Of a stretch of 64,000 nt of DNA, positions 1 through 10,995 are shown one piece after another. Origin of the DNA: Podaxis mareebaensis (Eukaryota; Basidiomycota; Agaricomycetes; Agaricales; Agaricaceae); assembly GCA_018524725.1 (NCBI GenBank), contig JAEUWP010000005.1, positions 39,340 through 103,339 of the forward strand, read 5' to 3'. How positions within the stretch are numbered: the first letter of the stretch is position 1; every line of letters starts with the position of its first letter. A program made the translations under genes and the position numbers. Below the pieces are notes generated by a model. The model made no database searches and was not told the origin of the DNA. It worked only from the letters and a program-made list of their open reading frames with translations.

Positions 1-832
1 TTACTCTGGCAACCTCAGAAACAATGGCACCAGTACCAAGAGAAACATTCGATATGTCCTCAATTGAGAGAATCATGGTGTTGGATACATTTATCAACAA
101 GCTAGCAAGTCACCTAGGTGGATCTGTAGCTGCTTCACAACAGCCATCACTTCAACCAAACCCCCAACCCACAGGACCTTGAAGTCGATTTTCAGGATGT
201 GGATTTTGCTGGGACCCAAACCATCCCTTTCACCAATGTGAGAAGCTCGAAGAATACCTGAAGCAGGGATGGTGTATCAGAAACACAATGAATCAGATCT
301 GTCTGCCAGACGGGACCCCAGTGACACCACAGGTGGCACCCAGTTGAAATCTTATGGAACACATAGAAAATTGGCATAGTACTCACCCAACACTGTCTTT
401 GGTTCAAGCCCACATTCTAGAGACTTCGACAATCCCACAGCCATCAGTTGCCAGCTCCCAAACCTCAGCCACCATCCAGGATGTGCAGGAACTACACATA
501 CTCGACAGTGTGGCTGTGGCAGCACTCAAATGACAAGAGGATCTCAGAAAGTGGCTAGGGGTAACAGGAAAACTGAAGAACACACCTGCAGCCAACACAT
601 CATGCCTCCAGGAATGGAAAGAGGAACAACGACACAAGAAACACCAGCCATAGTCCTCACCCCTCCCACCAATAATCCAGTGCCTGCAATGATACAACAA
701 CCTCAGTACTGGTATTCAACACCAATTGAAGATCCAGCCATCATTCAGAATGTTGTACAAAGAAGTCTCAAAGGCACAGTCACACTTTTGCAATGTGAAC
801 TTTATGCAATCACCCCAGATGTTTGGAAATAG
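1..832 (+). pseudogene. Gypsy gag remnant with CCHC zinc knuckle
   Basis: A C-X2-C-X4-H-X4-C zinc knuckle is readable at about 198-239 (CGFCWDPNHPFHQC). It is followed by a segment resembling the 'GWCIRN...LPDG' stretch found after the knuckle in mushroom gypsy gag proteins. In retroelements such knuckles bind the element RNA during particle assembly. A TGA stop lies just before the knuckle and the frame changes several times afterwards, so no intact gag remains. The segment at 530-832 probably belongs to the spacer between gag and protease, but I recognise no domain in it. Confidence 0.75.
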
Positions 833-889
833 ATCAAGGATCAGGTCACTACATGATGAATACCCACTGGGGCAGCAGCGAGTGTATCA

Positions 890-1440
890 GTGTTCAAGGA
901 AAATTCAACTGATATCAATGCACAACTATCTTCATTTCTCCAGCATCAGCTGATCGTTAATCTGGACTCCTTGATCATGGCTAACCAAGTTGAGGACCTT
1001 CGAACTATTTCTCTTGAGCTTGATGTGAAGGTGACCATGGAGGCAATACTGGATGAAGGGTCTCAGATCATAGCGATTTGATGAGACATTTGGGAGAGGC
1101 TGGGATTACCGCTACTTGCAGACCAAACCATGGTCATGGAGTCAGTGAATTCATCAAAAGATGCTACCATCAGATTACTATGAGACCTACCTGCACGTGT
1201 AGGACCACATACCTTCTATTTACAGGTCCAGGTCATACAAAATGCCTTGTATGAAATGCTCCTTGGCTGTCCCTTCCTCACCCTTACACAAGCCAGCACT
1301 CGCCACTTCGCAAATGGGGACTCCCACCTTACCCTGGTTGACCCAAATATGCAAGCTGTTATCACAATTCCAATGTGTCCTTGCACTTGGCATCCATCAC
1401 CACAACAGAGTTTTTAGATGTCGAGGATTCAACCATTAAC
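890..1440 (+). pseudogene. Gypsy retropepsin-like protease remnant
   Basis: The stretch ending at 1081 reads 'VTMEAILDEGSQII', which aligns with the catalytic 'ILDSGSQI' region of fungal gypsy aspartic proteases. The D-[ST]-G triplet is changed to DEG, so the active site looks lost. Further protease-like fragments follow in shifted frames up to about 1440. Retropepsins cleave the polyprotein; this copy cannot be expected to. Identification rests on one motif and its position between gag and RT. Confidence 0.6.
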
Positions 1441-1767
1441 TGTCGAGGAGACAGCCATTTTCCATATATATCCCCAATTCCGACTACCACACTCTCTTGT
1501 GCTATGATTTCACCACTTTCATTTACAGACTCAAACTTCCCCTGCATCCATAAACCACAAGAGATATATGAAATCTCATTAATGAATCCAGAAACCAATA
1601 TCCTAACCCCAGATATATCCAACTACACATACAAAAAGGTTGCTAATCGAATCAAACCAGTCACTACCACATTACCTGAGAACTTCTGAATTGTTCGCTG
1701 CATCCCTTGTAATCCACTTGAGACACTCCCAACACTCCCTACCCACCCACCAGACTTTGTTGAGGGA

Positions 1768-2793
1768 ATGCGATACACCCTAGAGCAAATGAGAGCTATG
1801 TCAGTCAACACAGAAGGCTTCCTATGGCCAGAGGAAGAGAGACTGGTGCATCATCTGATTAGGGAGCAGGAGTTAGGGTTTGCATGGACAGAAGATGAAA
1901 AGGGGAAATTTTCAGCTGAGTATTTCAACCCAATTATCATCCCTACCATCGAGCATGTCCCCTGGATCCTGAAAAACATCCCTATCCCACCTGGTATCTA
2001 CCAACAAGTTATTGATATCATCAAAGCAAAGATCATGGCAGGAGTGTATGAACCCTCAAGCTCATCATACTGGTCACAGTGGTTTTGCATACCAAAGAAG
2101 GATGGAAAATCCCTTCGCATAGTTCACGACCTCCAACCTCTCAATGCAGTAATGATCAAAGACAGCAGGCTACCCCCAATGGTTGAGCAGTATGCAGAAT
2201 CATTCAGAGGATGAGGATGTTATGGAGTCTTCAATCTATTTGTCAGATATGATCAACACTCATTAGCTACAGAATCTAGGGACCTCACAACCTTCCAAAT
2301 GCCCTTTGGTACTCTTTGACTCACTTCTATTCCCATGGGGTACACCAACTCCATGCAGATCCAGCATGGAGATCTATCTTTCCTCCTACAAGACAAAATA
2401 CCCGAGGTAGTGGCACCATTTGTCAATGATGTACCAGTAAAAGGACCCCCAACTCATTATGAAACCAGCAAAGGCTTTGAAATGATACCAGAAAACTCAG
2501 GCATTCAGAGATTTGTGTGGGAACACTTGCAGAATGTGAATCAGATTATTCAGCACATCAAACATGCAGGAGGAACATTTTTGGGGCATAAATCACACAT
2601 CTGCATACCTTCCACTGTCATCATTGGACATCTATGCACATATGAAGGGTGACTTCCTGACACATCAAGGGTTCAGAAGGTGGTTGACTGGCCACCATGC
2701 CAAAACATCAGCAAAGTGTGAGGATTTCTTGGGACTGTAGGGACTATCTGAATTTTCATCCAAGACTTCACTGCTATCACCCGACTGCTTGTT
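1768..2793 (+). pseudogene. Gypsy reverse transcriptase remnant (5' part of RT)
   Basis: 1768-2214 encodes the start of a gypsy RT: 'WFCIPKKDGKSLRIVHDLQPLN' is the usual palm/fingers motif. Reading continues through stops to 'FQMPFGTL', 'PMGYTNS' and 'FVNDVPVKGP'. The last should be the [YF]-[IV]-D-D active site; here it is FVND, so one catalytic aspartate is lost. The change is explained by GAT to AAT within a CG context (CGAT to CAAT). The stops after 'SFRG' and 'PFGTL' are TGA where relatives carry Arg. The LINE at 2809 cuts the region just before RNase H. Confidence 0.85.
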
Positions 2794-2808
2794 GACCTCA
2801 TGAGGAAA
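2794..2808 (+). repeat. Target-site duplication, left copy, LINE insertion 1
   Basis: The 15-base sequence gacctcatgaggaaa at 2794-2808 is repeated perfectly at 3539-3553, directly after the poly(A) tail. This is the target-site duplication made by target-primed reverse transcription. The pol frame (Asp-Leu-Met-Arg-Lys) continues across it once the insertion is ignored. Confidence 0.95.
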
Positions 2809-3538
2809 TGGCTTCCACTCAACAATCCCATGGACCAACCCCTGGAACCCAAATATACCAATGGCAGCACTTGGCTTTTATCTGGCCTTGGTGCTGACCC
2901 CAACTTATGCACACGCTTCACCCGCTGTGTAACCGACCATGCACCTATCGGTGCCTTCAGACAGCACTTCTTCCCAGGGCACTACATCACCTCTTGCCCA
3001 TGCGGTGAAGAACTTGAGATGCAGGACCACATCATCCACCACTGTCCCCTCTACCATCAGCCTTATGGTATTCATACGAATATCTACTGGCTCATCAAGT
3101 TTCTTCGCAAAAACCCAGCAGCTTTTTCCTTTGCTGACCAGATACAAGGACCAATTACCTTTGAGGACTACAACACTTGGTGGCTTACTCGATGAGAGAG
3201 GCTAACTTTACATGGTGCTCCAGACATTCACTAAAGGGTTTATTCTCTTTCTTCTTTTCTCTCTCACTCTTATGTATGCTTGCCTCTCGCTAGCTCCATC
3301 ATTCCCCTTCCCATTTCATCTTCATCTCTTTTCTCTCTCTGTGTTTGAATAGTTGTACTCTCTATCTTGTGCTGGTTGCCTCTCACTAACTCCCTCACTC
3401 CTCTTCTTCTTCATTTTCTTTTATCTCTGTCTCTTTCTCTGGTCTGTAGGTTTTGGCTCTTGGGACTGCTATCACGCATCCATTTGTAGTAGCTAGACTA
3501 TTGCAATAAATGTTGAATTAAAAAAAAAAAAAAAAAAA
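2809..3538 (+). mobile_element. 5'-truncated LINE (non-LTR retrotransposon) copy 1
   Basis: About 730 bp, bounded by a perfect 15-bp duplication and ending in 18 As. It encodes the ORF2 C-terminus downstream of RNase H: 'PLEPKYTNGSTWL', then the Cys/His cluster 'CPCGEELEMQDHIIHHCPLY' that ends many Tad/X-like fungal LINE ORFs. It closes at a TGA at 3193-3195, where copy 2 has CGA and reads on for about 14 residues. The 3' UTR is T-rich and shares the end 'ttgcaataaatgttga' with copy 2. It lies in the gypsy pol between RT and RNase H. It lacks RT, so it cannot move itself. Confidence 0.93.
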
Positions 3539-3553
3539 GACCTCATGAGGAAA
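3539..3553 (+). repeat. Target-site duplication, right copy, LINE insertion 1
   Basis: Perfect second copy of the 15-base direct repeat seen at 2794-2808, following the poly(A) tail. Gypsy pol resumes here with 'DLMRKNIEFKFG'. Confidence 0.95.
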
Positions 3554-5260
3554 AACATTGAATTCAAGTTTGGAGAAAAGGAACAGGCAGCGATGGACAA
3601 GTTGAAAACCCTGACACAAAACTCCCCAGCCATCTGCACTATCGACTATGCCTCCAACCATGAGGTCATTCTTGCAGTGGACACCTCTTATATTGTGATT
3701 GGATACATACTACTACAACTCAGGACTGACAACAAGTGATATCCATCAAGATTCAGCTTGATTTCACTTAACAACCAAGAAGCATGCTACTCACAGGCAA
3801 AACTGGAGCTATTCAGGGTGTTCAGAGTGATGAAAGATGTTCAGTTATGGATCATTGGGGTGAAGAACTTGGTGGTGGAGGTTGATGCAAAATACATCAA
3901 AGGCATGATTAACCACCTGGACATCCAACTGAGTGCAACAATTAACTGTTGGATCTCGGCCATCTTACTTTTCGACTTTCGCCTTAGGCACGTACCTGGA
4001 AAACATCACAGACCTGATGGGCTATCCTGACGCCCTAGGGCACCTGAGGATCTGGATGTGGATGATGATTACGAGGAGTGGATCAACAGAGCTAATGCAT
4101 TCATGTTGGACAGGGACCAGAATGCTCAAGAAGGAATCAACGAGTCGTGGCTGTATACTTCAAACACATTCACTATCGAAGTAATCAACAAATGAATACT
4201 GATGCAAGTCCTGGAGTCTGCAGACACTATAACCACACTCATCCATGACAATGCTAGACACAATCGAACACCAACTCCACCAAACCTGACCACGATCATC
4301 CCACATTCTGAAAAGGCAAAAGCTCACAATCTTGAGCTCAAGCAAGTACAGGCATTCCTCAATAACCCAAAACGACCACCTGAAATGACCAAAGAAGCAT
4401 TTAAATGCTTGGTGCAATATGCAATGCAATTTTTCATTAGGGATGGCAGGCTATGGAAGAAGGACAGTAGGATGAAGCATAAAATAGTAGTAGATGAGGG
4501 GAAGAGATATGAGCTCATACGGCAAGTGCATGATGATCTTGGTCACAAAGGCATATTCACTACATGCATGCAACTTGCAGAATGTTTTTGGTGGCCCCAG
4601 CTCGAACAGGATGTCCGATGGTTTATCAAAACATGTCATGAATGTCAAATATGACTCACCCACCAGTTTCACATCCCTCCTACTGTTCCGATGCTGCTCT
4701 CCCTTTTCTGCAAGGCCTACATCAATACCATGTTCATGCCTCGATCCAACGGCTTCTGATATATTGTTCATGCTTGTTGTTCCCTCTCATCGTACCCCAA
4801 ATGGCAAATGCTTCGGTTGGAAAATGCACAATTTCTTGGGACCTTTGTTTTTGAAGATATATTGTGTAGATGGGGCACTATAGAGGAAATCATCACTGAT
4901 AATGGGCCAGCCTTCATGCAGGCAGTGGAATACTTATCTAAACATTACAAGATCAACCATATATGGATCTCCCCTTACAACTCTCATGCAAATGGCCCAG
5001 TGGAGTGACAACACTTTGATGTTTGGGAGGCACTAGTAAAGGCAGCAGATGGTGATGAAAACTGTTGGACCTCAGCTGCACCATCAGTATTCTGGACAGA
5101 GCAGGTATCCATCCAATGATCTACTGGGTACTTGCCATACTTCATTGCACATGGACTCGAGCTGCTCATGCCATTTGACCTTGCTGAGGCTACATATCTT
5201 GCCCCCACATTCACCAAACCCATATCCACTGAAGAACTCATCACATTCCATGCCATCCAA
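3545..5260 (+). pseudogene. Gypsy RNase H and integrase remnant
   Basis: RNase H is recognisable at 3545-4030: 'VILAVDTSYIVIGYILLQ', then 'LRHVPGKHHRPDGLS'. Integrase follows: an H-H-C-C zinc-binding segment at about 4510-4650 (HDDLGHKG...CHEC) and a DDE core. The core's second Asp is present ('ITDNGPAF', about 4893). The first is Asn ('YINTMFM', about 4715) where relatives have Asp, again explained by a CG to CA change. 'SPYNSHANGPVE' followed by TGA matches the usual 'SQANG.VER' region. At least five TGA stops replace probable CGA Arg codons. The region ends at the second LINE insertion. Confidence 0.88.
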
Positions 5261-5273
5261 CTGCAGAAGTGAC
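5261..5273 (+). repeat. Target-site duplication, left copy, LINE insertion 2
   Basis: ctgcagaagtgac at 5261-5273 matches ctgcagaagcgac at 6936-6948 (12 of 13). The single difference is T versus C at a CG position. It marks the second LINE insertion. Confidence 0.88.
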
Positions 5274-6903
5274 ACGGGTGGCATTGAGGCCATTGCTGGT
5301 CTCATCCCCATCCAACTCCACCTCTTCAAGCTCGCCAAGTGATGCTCACTCCACTTCCAAACCCTCCCCCCATCTCATCCCCTCAAAATTCTCACACATG
5401 ACATTGACCCTCTTGACGTGTGCTCTACCAAAACCAGGTCCACGGCATTAGACTTTGTGTCTGACACCCAATTAGTCTCAGACCGATTTAACTGCCTTCA
5501 CCCTAGTGCCAAGCCTGGCCAGCGTCTCGTTGACCACTTCGACTCTCAAATACACTTTCACCAATGCCCTACCCCTGTCAATAATAATGTCAAGGCTAGA
5601 TACATCCAATCTCTCAATGTAGCTAGGGACTCTTCCTTTTCTTCTCCAGTATCATTAGTTGTCTCCTCTGATGGTTCTGTCCCCCTCAATCCGTGGCTCT
5701 CCGCCTCCTCTGTGTTTTTAGTTTTTGGCTCTTCCGCTTCTGATATTCTTTCCTCTTCTGTTCGCCCCTGTGGGGAAGTACTTTCTTCTGATTCCGAATC
5801 GTACGCAATCTGCCTCAGTCTCTTTTCTTCTATTTCTCTCGCCATCTCTCGTAGTTACTCTTCTATCTGTTTCTTCACTGATTCTATTTCTTCTGCCAAA
5901 TTACTCTTTAATTATGGCCCTCATAGTGCTCACAAGGATGCTCTAGCAGTCATTCCTCTTCTCTGAGAGTTGTTGTCCTCCTCCCCCCTCAACAACATCC
6001 ACTTCTGGTCAGTCCCATCATCCGAAAAATGGTCAGTCCACTTCCAAGCACACAACCTCGCCAAGTCGCTGCACATACCCAACAACCCAAGGTTCCCAAT
6101 CCGCACCTCTCTGGGATACGTTTGCAATCATGATACCACCAAATGCCTCACCCTCTGGAGGCAAAAGATGAACATTCCCAAATATCGAGGCCACAATTGG
6201 CTTCCCCTTACCAACTCTGTGGATAAACCTTTGGAACCCAAGTACACCAATGGCGGCACCTGGCTCTCATCAGGCCTAGGCACTGCCCCCAACCTTTGCA
6301 CGCGCTTCACCCGATGTGTAACTGACCATGCACTGATTGGTGTCTTCAGACAGCACTTCTTCCCAGGGCGCTATATAACCTCTTGCCCATGCAGCATGGA
6401 ACTTGAGACTCGGGACCATATCATCCATCACTGTCCCCTCTATCATCAGCCATATGGTATTCATATGAACATCCATTGGCTCATCTCATTCCTCTGCGAA
6501 AACCTGGCAGCCTTTTCCTTCACTGACCAGATACAAGGACCAATCACCTTTGAGGACTACAACACTCGACAGCTTACTCGACGAGAGAGGCTGGCACTAC
6601 ATGGTGCTCCTGATGTTCATTAAGGGGTCTCTTCATTTCACTTCTATCTAAATTACGCTTGCCTCTAGCTAGCTCCTTCTTCCCTTCATCTATTCATCTT
6701 CGTCTCTTTTCTCTCTTTATGTCTGATTAGTTGTACTCTCTATCTCGTGTTGGTTGCCTCTTGCTAGCTCCCTCACTCCTCTCCTCTTTTCTCTTTCTTT
6801 TTCTCTTCTTCTCTTTCTGTCTCTTTCTCATGTCTGTAGGTTTCGGCTCTTGGGACTGCTATCGTGCACCCGTTTGTAGTAGCTAGTCTATTGCAATAAA
6901 TGT

Positions 6904-6935
<32 letters not shown>
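5274..6935 (+). mobile_element. 5'-truncated LINE (non-LTR retrotransposon) copy 2
   Basis: About 1.66 kb with a poly(A) tail of about 25 bases. One frame, interrupted only by TGA at 5343-5345 and 5964-5966, reads from just inside the target-site duplication to 6623. It contains the end of the RT thumb region, an RNase H domain (DGSVP, then ESYAI, then FFTDS carry the D-E-D residues) and the C-terminal Cys/His cluster shared with copy 1. This layout matches fungal Tad/X-element-like LINE ORF2 proteins. The RT core is missing, so it is dead on arrival. It lies in the gypsy integrase. Confidence 0.92.
5418..6623 (+). pseudogene. LINE ORF2 3' portion: RNase H plus C-terminal Cys/His region
   Basis: The reading frame carries an RNase H fold with Asp at about 5679 ('SSDGSVP'), Glu in 'SDSESYAI' and Asp in 'CFFTDSIS'. 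After a TGA at 5964-5966 it continues in the same frame to 'LTRRERLALHGAPDVH' and a normal stop at 6621-6623. RNase H in LINEs removes the RNA template strand during second-strand synthesis. Because copy 1 covers only the last part, this is the fuller record of the element here. Stop codons at likely CGA positions make it a pseudogene. Confidence 0.85.
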
Positions 6936-6948
6936 CTGCAGAAGCGAC
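6936..6948 (+). repeat. Target-site duplication, right copy, LINE insertion 2
   Basis: Second copy (ctgcagaagcgac) of the 13-base direct repeat at 5261-5273, directly after the poly(A) run. Gypsy integrase coding resumes here ('LQKRLQDLARVKEL'). Confidence 0.88.
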
Positions 6949-7420
6949 TGCAGGATCTTGCCCGGGTCAAGGAACTTGTCTTCAAGGCTCAATATCAATC
7001 AACACAACAGTTCAACAAGAAATATATAAACACTATCTGAGATTTCAGCTTCGACAATGGCTCACTTGTCCTGGTACAAAACTCACAATTCAACAAAGAT
7101 ATTGGGACCAAAACAAAGCCGAGGTACTTCGGGCCCATGATCATACTTAGGAGAACTACAGGGGGATCATACATACTGGCCGAACTCGACGGCACTATCT
7201 CCAAGCTGAGGTTCATGGCCTTTTGACTTGTACCCTACCACCCTCACACCCTTCAAGCCATACCAGTCATGAAAATCACAGACGCTACACTGGAACAACT
7301 CGAAGAACGCACATATGACATCGAGCCACCCTTCACCGAAAATGTGCCAATGGCACACGAACCATACCCCGACGAGCAATCACTGACTATCACACATACA
7401 CTCCAGAAAGATGAAACTGA
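6949..7420 (+). pseudogene. Gypsy integrase C-terminal region
   Basis: The frame from about 6950 to 7225 reads 'GSLVLVQNSQFNKDIGTKTK', then 'PRYFGPMIILRRTTGGSYIL'. This is the SH3-like 'GPF' module near the C-terminus of fungal gypsy integrases. A TGA after 'LRFMAF' replaces the expected Arg and another TGA precedes 'DFSFDNGS'. CG dinucleotides are more frequent here than further upstream, so this end looks less eroded. Coding similarity fades after about 7420. Confidence 0.8.
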
Positions 7421-7599
7421 AACAGACAATAAGTACCTTTCACATTCCGTAGATAGATGGGGAAAGGGCTTGGAAATTATGAGTCGTAACACTCTCCGAG
7501 TTGAACAAGGCATTCAACTGCCATGTTCCCCCGTCATTTATGGCTTGTCCCCACAAAAGGCTATGACATCTCCAGTAACACTGACAGCAGACTGACCGG

Positions 7600-8377
7600 G
7601 AGGTCAGTATTCAAATACCCTGCTGATGTGAGGACTGGCACTCTCTTGCTCGTGAAATGGCTACCGAATGTCCGTCCATCACGATTGGATAACACAATAC
7701 TCGCACTTGTGTAATTGCCTGAGAGGGATAGATAACGAGGCCTTGCATTGAAGTATATACCCTTGATCCCTGCATCTCAGTACATCATTAGTTTTGGCTA
7801 TGAACCGTATTACTATATCTACTAGCACACACTTAATGTCCGTCCTGACCTCTCTGGATTCGTATCAGCAGCAAACGGCGCACGGACTCGTAACCTTGCT
7901 ATAAAATACAGCTTAACAGTAGTAGATAGGCACCTTCTGGACGATACCCCTGGACTCTTACTATACTCTCGAGGACTCCCCTTATCCATCCTTAGTCTCG
8001 CTCGTTCAATACTTGCCAACTAAGCTCGTTCTATAAACCCTCTCTGTTGCCTCTCTGCTCGGCTCCTTACAAACTGCGGTCGTTGGTGCAGGTCTCTATC
8101 TCTCGGACGGTCGACTGTCCCTAGGTTACTCGGCGGTGGTTCTTGGAACCGTAAGGCATCTCGGTGACTTGGAACTCATACGATCGACGGACGCGATCGT
8201 GCTCGCTCTTTTCGTCGTCGCTTTCCGCGTAGAACGATTGTTGTCATTTCATTGGGCCAATGGTAGTTACCGTTCCGTCCAATGTACTACCGAGATTAAG
8301 GAAGGTGACAATGAGCCTATATCCCACAGGTTCTACAAGCGTGTTAACCCGTGATCGAGTGATTTTATCCTGTCGAA
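7600..8377. other. No supported gene; possible gypsy 3' UTR/LTR
   Basis: Base composition returns to host-like CG content. Direct comparison with a 5' LTR is impossible because that end lies outside the window. No reading frame here resembles a known protein. Confidence 0.4.
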
Positions 8378-8958
8378 TCACTTCCGTGAACCTTCAGTTG
8401 ACTCAACGTTACGGAGTGCACCCGATTCTGCAACCCATAGCGTATCTGGGTCATGAACCCGGAGCTGCTCCACATTCTCGCAAGGTTTCTTTGGTGCCAG
8501 AAGTGGTGTTCCTAGGAAGCCAATTGCAGTGAACTTCGAATTCCCTGGTTTGATTGGTCCTCGGGATACAATTTCAATGACGGTAAAATTGTCGAGCATA
8601 GTACGACGCGACCCTGGGTAAGTGTCAGTTTCAAATATGACAGAACTGACGCTTATTGGCGCTGGCGTTGCCGGTAGTACAGCCTCCAGAGTGCACGTCG
8701 GTTCGGTTGGTAATGCAACGTTTGGATCGGCCATAATGGACTCGGGTCGATCGTCACTGGAAGGAGCTAGAGAGTTGCGGGGGTTACTTCAAACGCAGCA
8801 CTGACGGCGTTGGTGGCGATGCCTCCAGTGTTGAGGGTGTTAAACACTTCGCTCAGCGAGTCGCCTTCGGCGTCCATCGTGCTGACAGCATCATGTGTGC
8901 TACGGGTGTCAGTGTTGGCGAAGGTGTCCTGGAGGGAGAATCCACCGACTGGGTTCAT
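8378..8958 (-). pseudogene. Unrecognised protein-coding gene with a one-base frame break
   Basis: Two adjacent minus-strand frames (8958 to 8767 and 8734 to 8378) would form one protein of about 190 residues if a single base were gained next to the G5 run at 8779-8783 (C5 on the coding strand). Each half has ordinary amino-acid composition and no repeats. I recognise no domain. The first half is Ser/Thr/Asp-rich and starts at a Met codon at 8956-8958. It could be a decayed host gene, part of a retroelement, or an intact gene with a sequencing error. An unmapped short intron is an alternative. Confidence 0.35.
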
Positions 8959-9649
8959 GGTAAGTGTAAGGTTACTTTGTGGTTGCTGTCTCCTGATAGT
9001 TTTATAGGTTTCCGAACTTTACATTGCGTCAGTCGGAATTATATCCACTGAGACTTGTGGATACCCAGATACACTCGTATTTCCTTCTGGCCCCATGTAT
9101 TGATTTGCCACTTAGAGCCTCACATTACTCTTGAACGGTATCAAGATGGGATATTTGTAATTATGGCATCCAAGACTCGTCTCCGATTTCCATAATGTTT
9201 TAAATACTGACTTGATCCCTTTCTGGTGTGTCCTAGGATTTTCGATAGCGCTCATTTGCCGGTACCTTCGTCGTCATTGAATATCTGTTGGATCTGTGGT
9301 TGATCAAGAAATGTGAAAAGCTTGCGAAACCTTGGGTATCCTCGTTTCTCCATGAAATTCTGAAGGCTCAGATTCTCAATGGTTGCCTTATCGATAGAAT
9401 CTCAAGTCACTGACCCCCGGAGTGACTCTGCTAATGATGGGTCTCCCCATTACGCTTTGCTTGGCCACGAGACCAAGACTGTCATAGTCGTTTTCATCCC
9501 ATATATGTAGTGACGACTGTCTGCTCAATTGACCGTCTGGACTACCTGTAGCAGCGGATTGGACACAGCGAAAGTAGTCTTAGAGTCCCTGCCCTACGTC
9601 GTCCCAACAGTGCTTTTGGAGGCCCGAACCCATATATCTTACTAGCACC
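8959..9649. other. Intergenic, nothing recognised
   Basis: I see no coding similarity on either strand. The 3' end of the lipase gene follows at 9650. Confidence 0.5.
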
Positions 9650-10995
9650 CTAACACCCGATACGGACGTCAGCGTAAGGGCCTGAAAAACCCATCAATGG
9701 TCAGCATTGTAGGCAGAGCGCGAGGGGCAGACAAGCGCACCAAAGTGATCAGGAATACTGGCCAAGAAAATATTCTTCGTATCGCCAGTAGAGCACCGTT
9801 TATCGGGATTGTCCTGTCCCGGGCATGAAATAATGGAGCCGTCACCGCTTCGGATGTGAATCTCGCCTGCGGGATGTTGGAAACCGAGGAATCGTCCGGG
9901 GAGGATTGGGACGAGGTCCTTCCTAGTAACATGGTTCAACGATTTGTTCACCAGCGTGAGAGTAAAGCCTATGCTTACCTGCTGGTGATGCGTGTAAGTT
10001 TGACATTCGCATCCACAAAATCTGCGAATTCTTGGTCTCCAACCTGGAGCCTCGGAAGTGAATACATGTGTGCTGATTTATTTACCTAGGCATTGACGTA
10101 CACGAGGCATACCGTAGCTAACCATTTCAACATCGACATTGGGGATATGAAGCGGGAGGAATATGGCGTCGAGCAGACCAATTGCGCCACCTGAAGCTGT
10201 AAGAACCTTGAAAGGGAGAGGACCTGGAACCGACTTACCAAGAGAATGACCGACAACTGTGACTTTGTTTGTGCTGTGGTCTTGCATGGTCTTTTGAACA
10301 GCAGCAAGAACATCCTGGGCGGTTCTGCAAGGCCTTATAAGGTTAACACTCGGTATTATAATGTATAAACGCACTCTGCTTGGGCTTCGGCAAAGCCGTT
10401 ATGAACCTTAATACTGTCCGAGATACCAGGGAACAGTTCAGGATCTAGGTTGTCACGGATGATATCACCATCTGTTAAGAGCGACTCTCTGAAGGATGAT
10501 CAGCGATGGTTGGCTGTGATAACCATATGAGACACGAACATCTTTGTTGGATCTGTTCCTTGATGGGCGACAATGACAGTCTAAGAATGGAATCAACTTG
10601 GCATCGTAACAGAAACAAGGATAAAGTACGTACACTGAGGTCGGGATCAAATCCCACATACCAGAACTGGACGTCGCTGCCGTCACCACCCGAAGCGGTT
10701 GGCTTGAAGTTAGGGTTAGCATCGCAATTAGCTGTGAACAGGGCGCAACGAGGTAAATCAGATTCTGTCATCCCAGAAAATTGTTGATAATAATTGCACC
10801 TCCACAAGACCAGTTCTTGGTTTGAGAAGCAGGGCAGTATGCTGTGCTTGCAAAGAATGTTAGAGGCCTGAACTTGCTGAAATCAGCCGCAGAGACTGTC
10901 GAGAATGTTCCTGCCCGTGGCAGGAGAGAGCTTGGAGCTGCGAGGGCCAGGCTTGCCCCCAAAAGGGTAACGATTTGAAGGAGTGGATAGGCCAT
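9650..10995 (-). CDS. Secreted class 3 lipase (triacylglycerol lipase family)
   Basis: A multi-exon minus-strand gene. The start at 10995 opens a signal peptide (MAYPLLQIVTLLGASLALA) followed by a mature N-terminus. The nucleophile elbow GHSLG lies near 10240, followed by 'VSYGMPRV'. After two introns comes 'RKDLVPILPGRFLGF', which contains the acid Asp, then 'CPGQD' and the His in 'DHF'. The last intron is 9682-9740 (GT-AG) and the final exon 9650-9681 ends in the family-typical 'GPY...GC' and TAG. The Ser-Asp-His triad is therefore complete. Such enzymes hydrolyse acylglycerols outside the cell. Middle exon borders were inferred from GT-AG signals and the family pattern, so they could be off by a few bases. 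Confidence 0.9.

Larger units (their letters stand above)
1..7600 (+). mobile_element. Degenerate Ty3/gypsy LTR retrotransposon (gag-pol), 5' end outside window
   Basis: The fragments run in order: gag zinc knuckle, retropepsin-like segment, reverse transcriptase, RNase H, integrase and a C-terminal integrase tail. This PR-RT-RH-IN order defines Ty3/gypsy. The reading frame is broken by many stops, most of them TGA, and by frameshifts, and two LINE insertions (2809-3538 and 5274-6935) interrupt pol. No 5' LTR is visible because the window opens inside gag. I could not prove a 3' LTR after about 7600, so the right boundary is approximate. The first 660 bases contain only about seven CG dinucleotides, far fewer than the host genes, consistent with methylation-driven decay. 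It is non-functional as it stands. Confidence 0.93.

Noticed and set aside
7500..8100. Possible 3' LTR of the gypsy element
   Set aside because: The 5' LTR lies outside the window, no direct-repeat partner is visible, and TG/CA ends are too common to be evidence.
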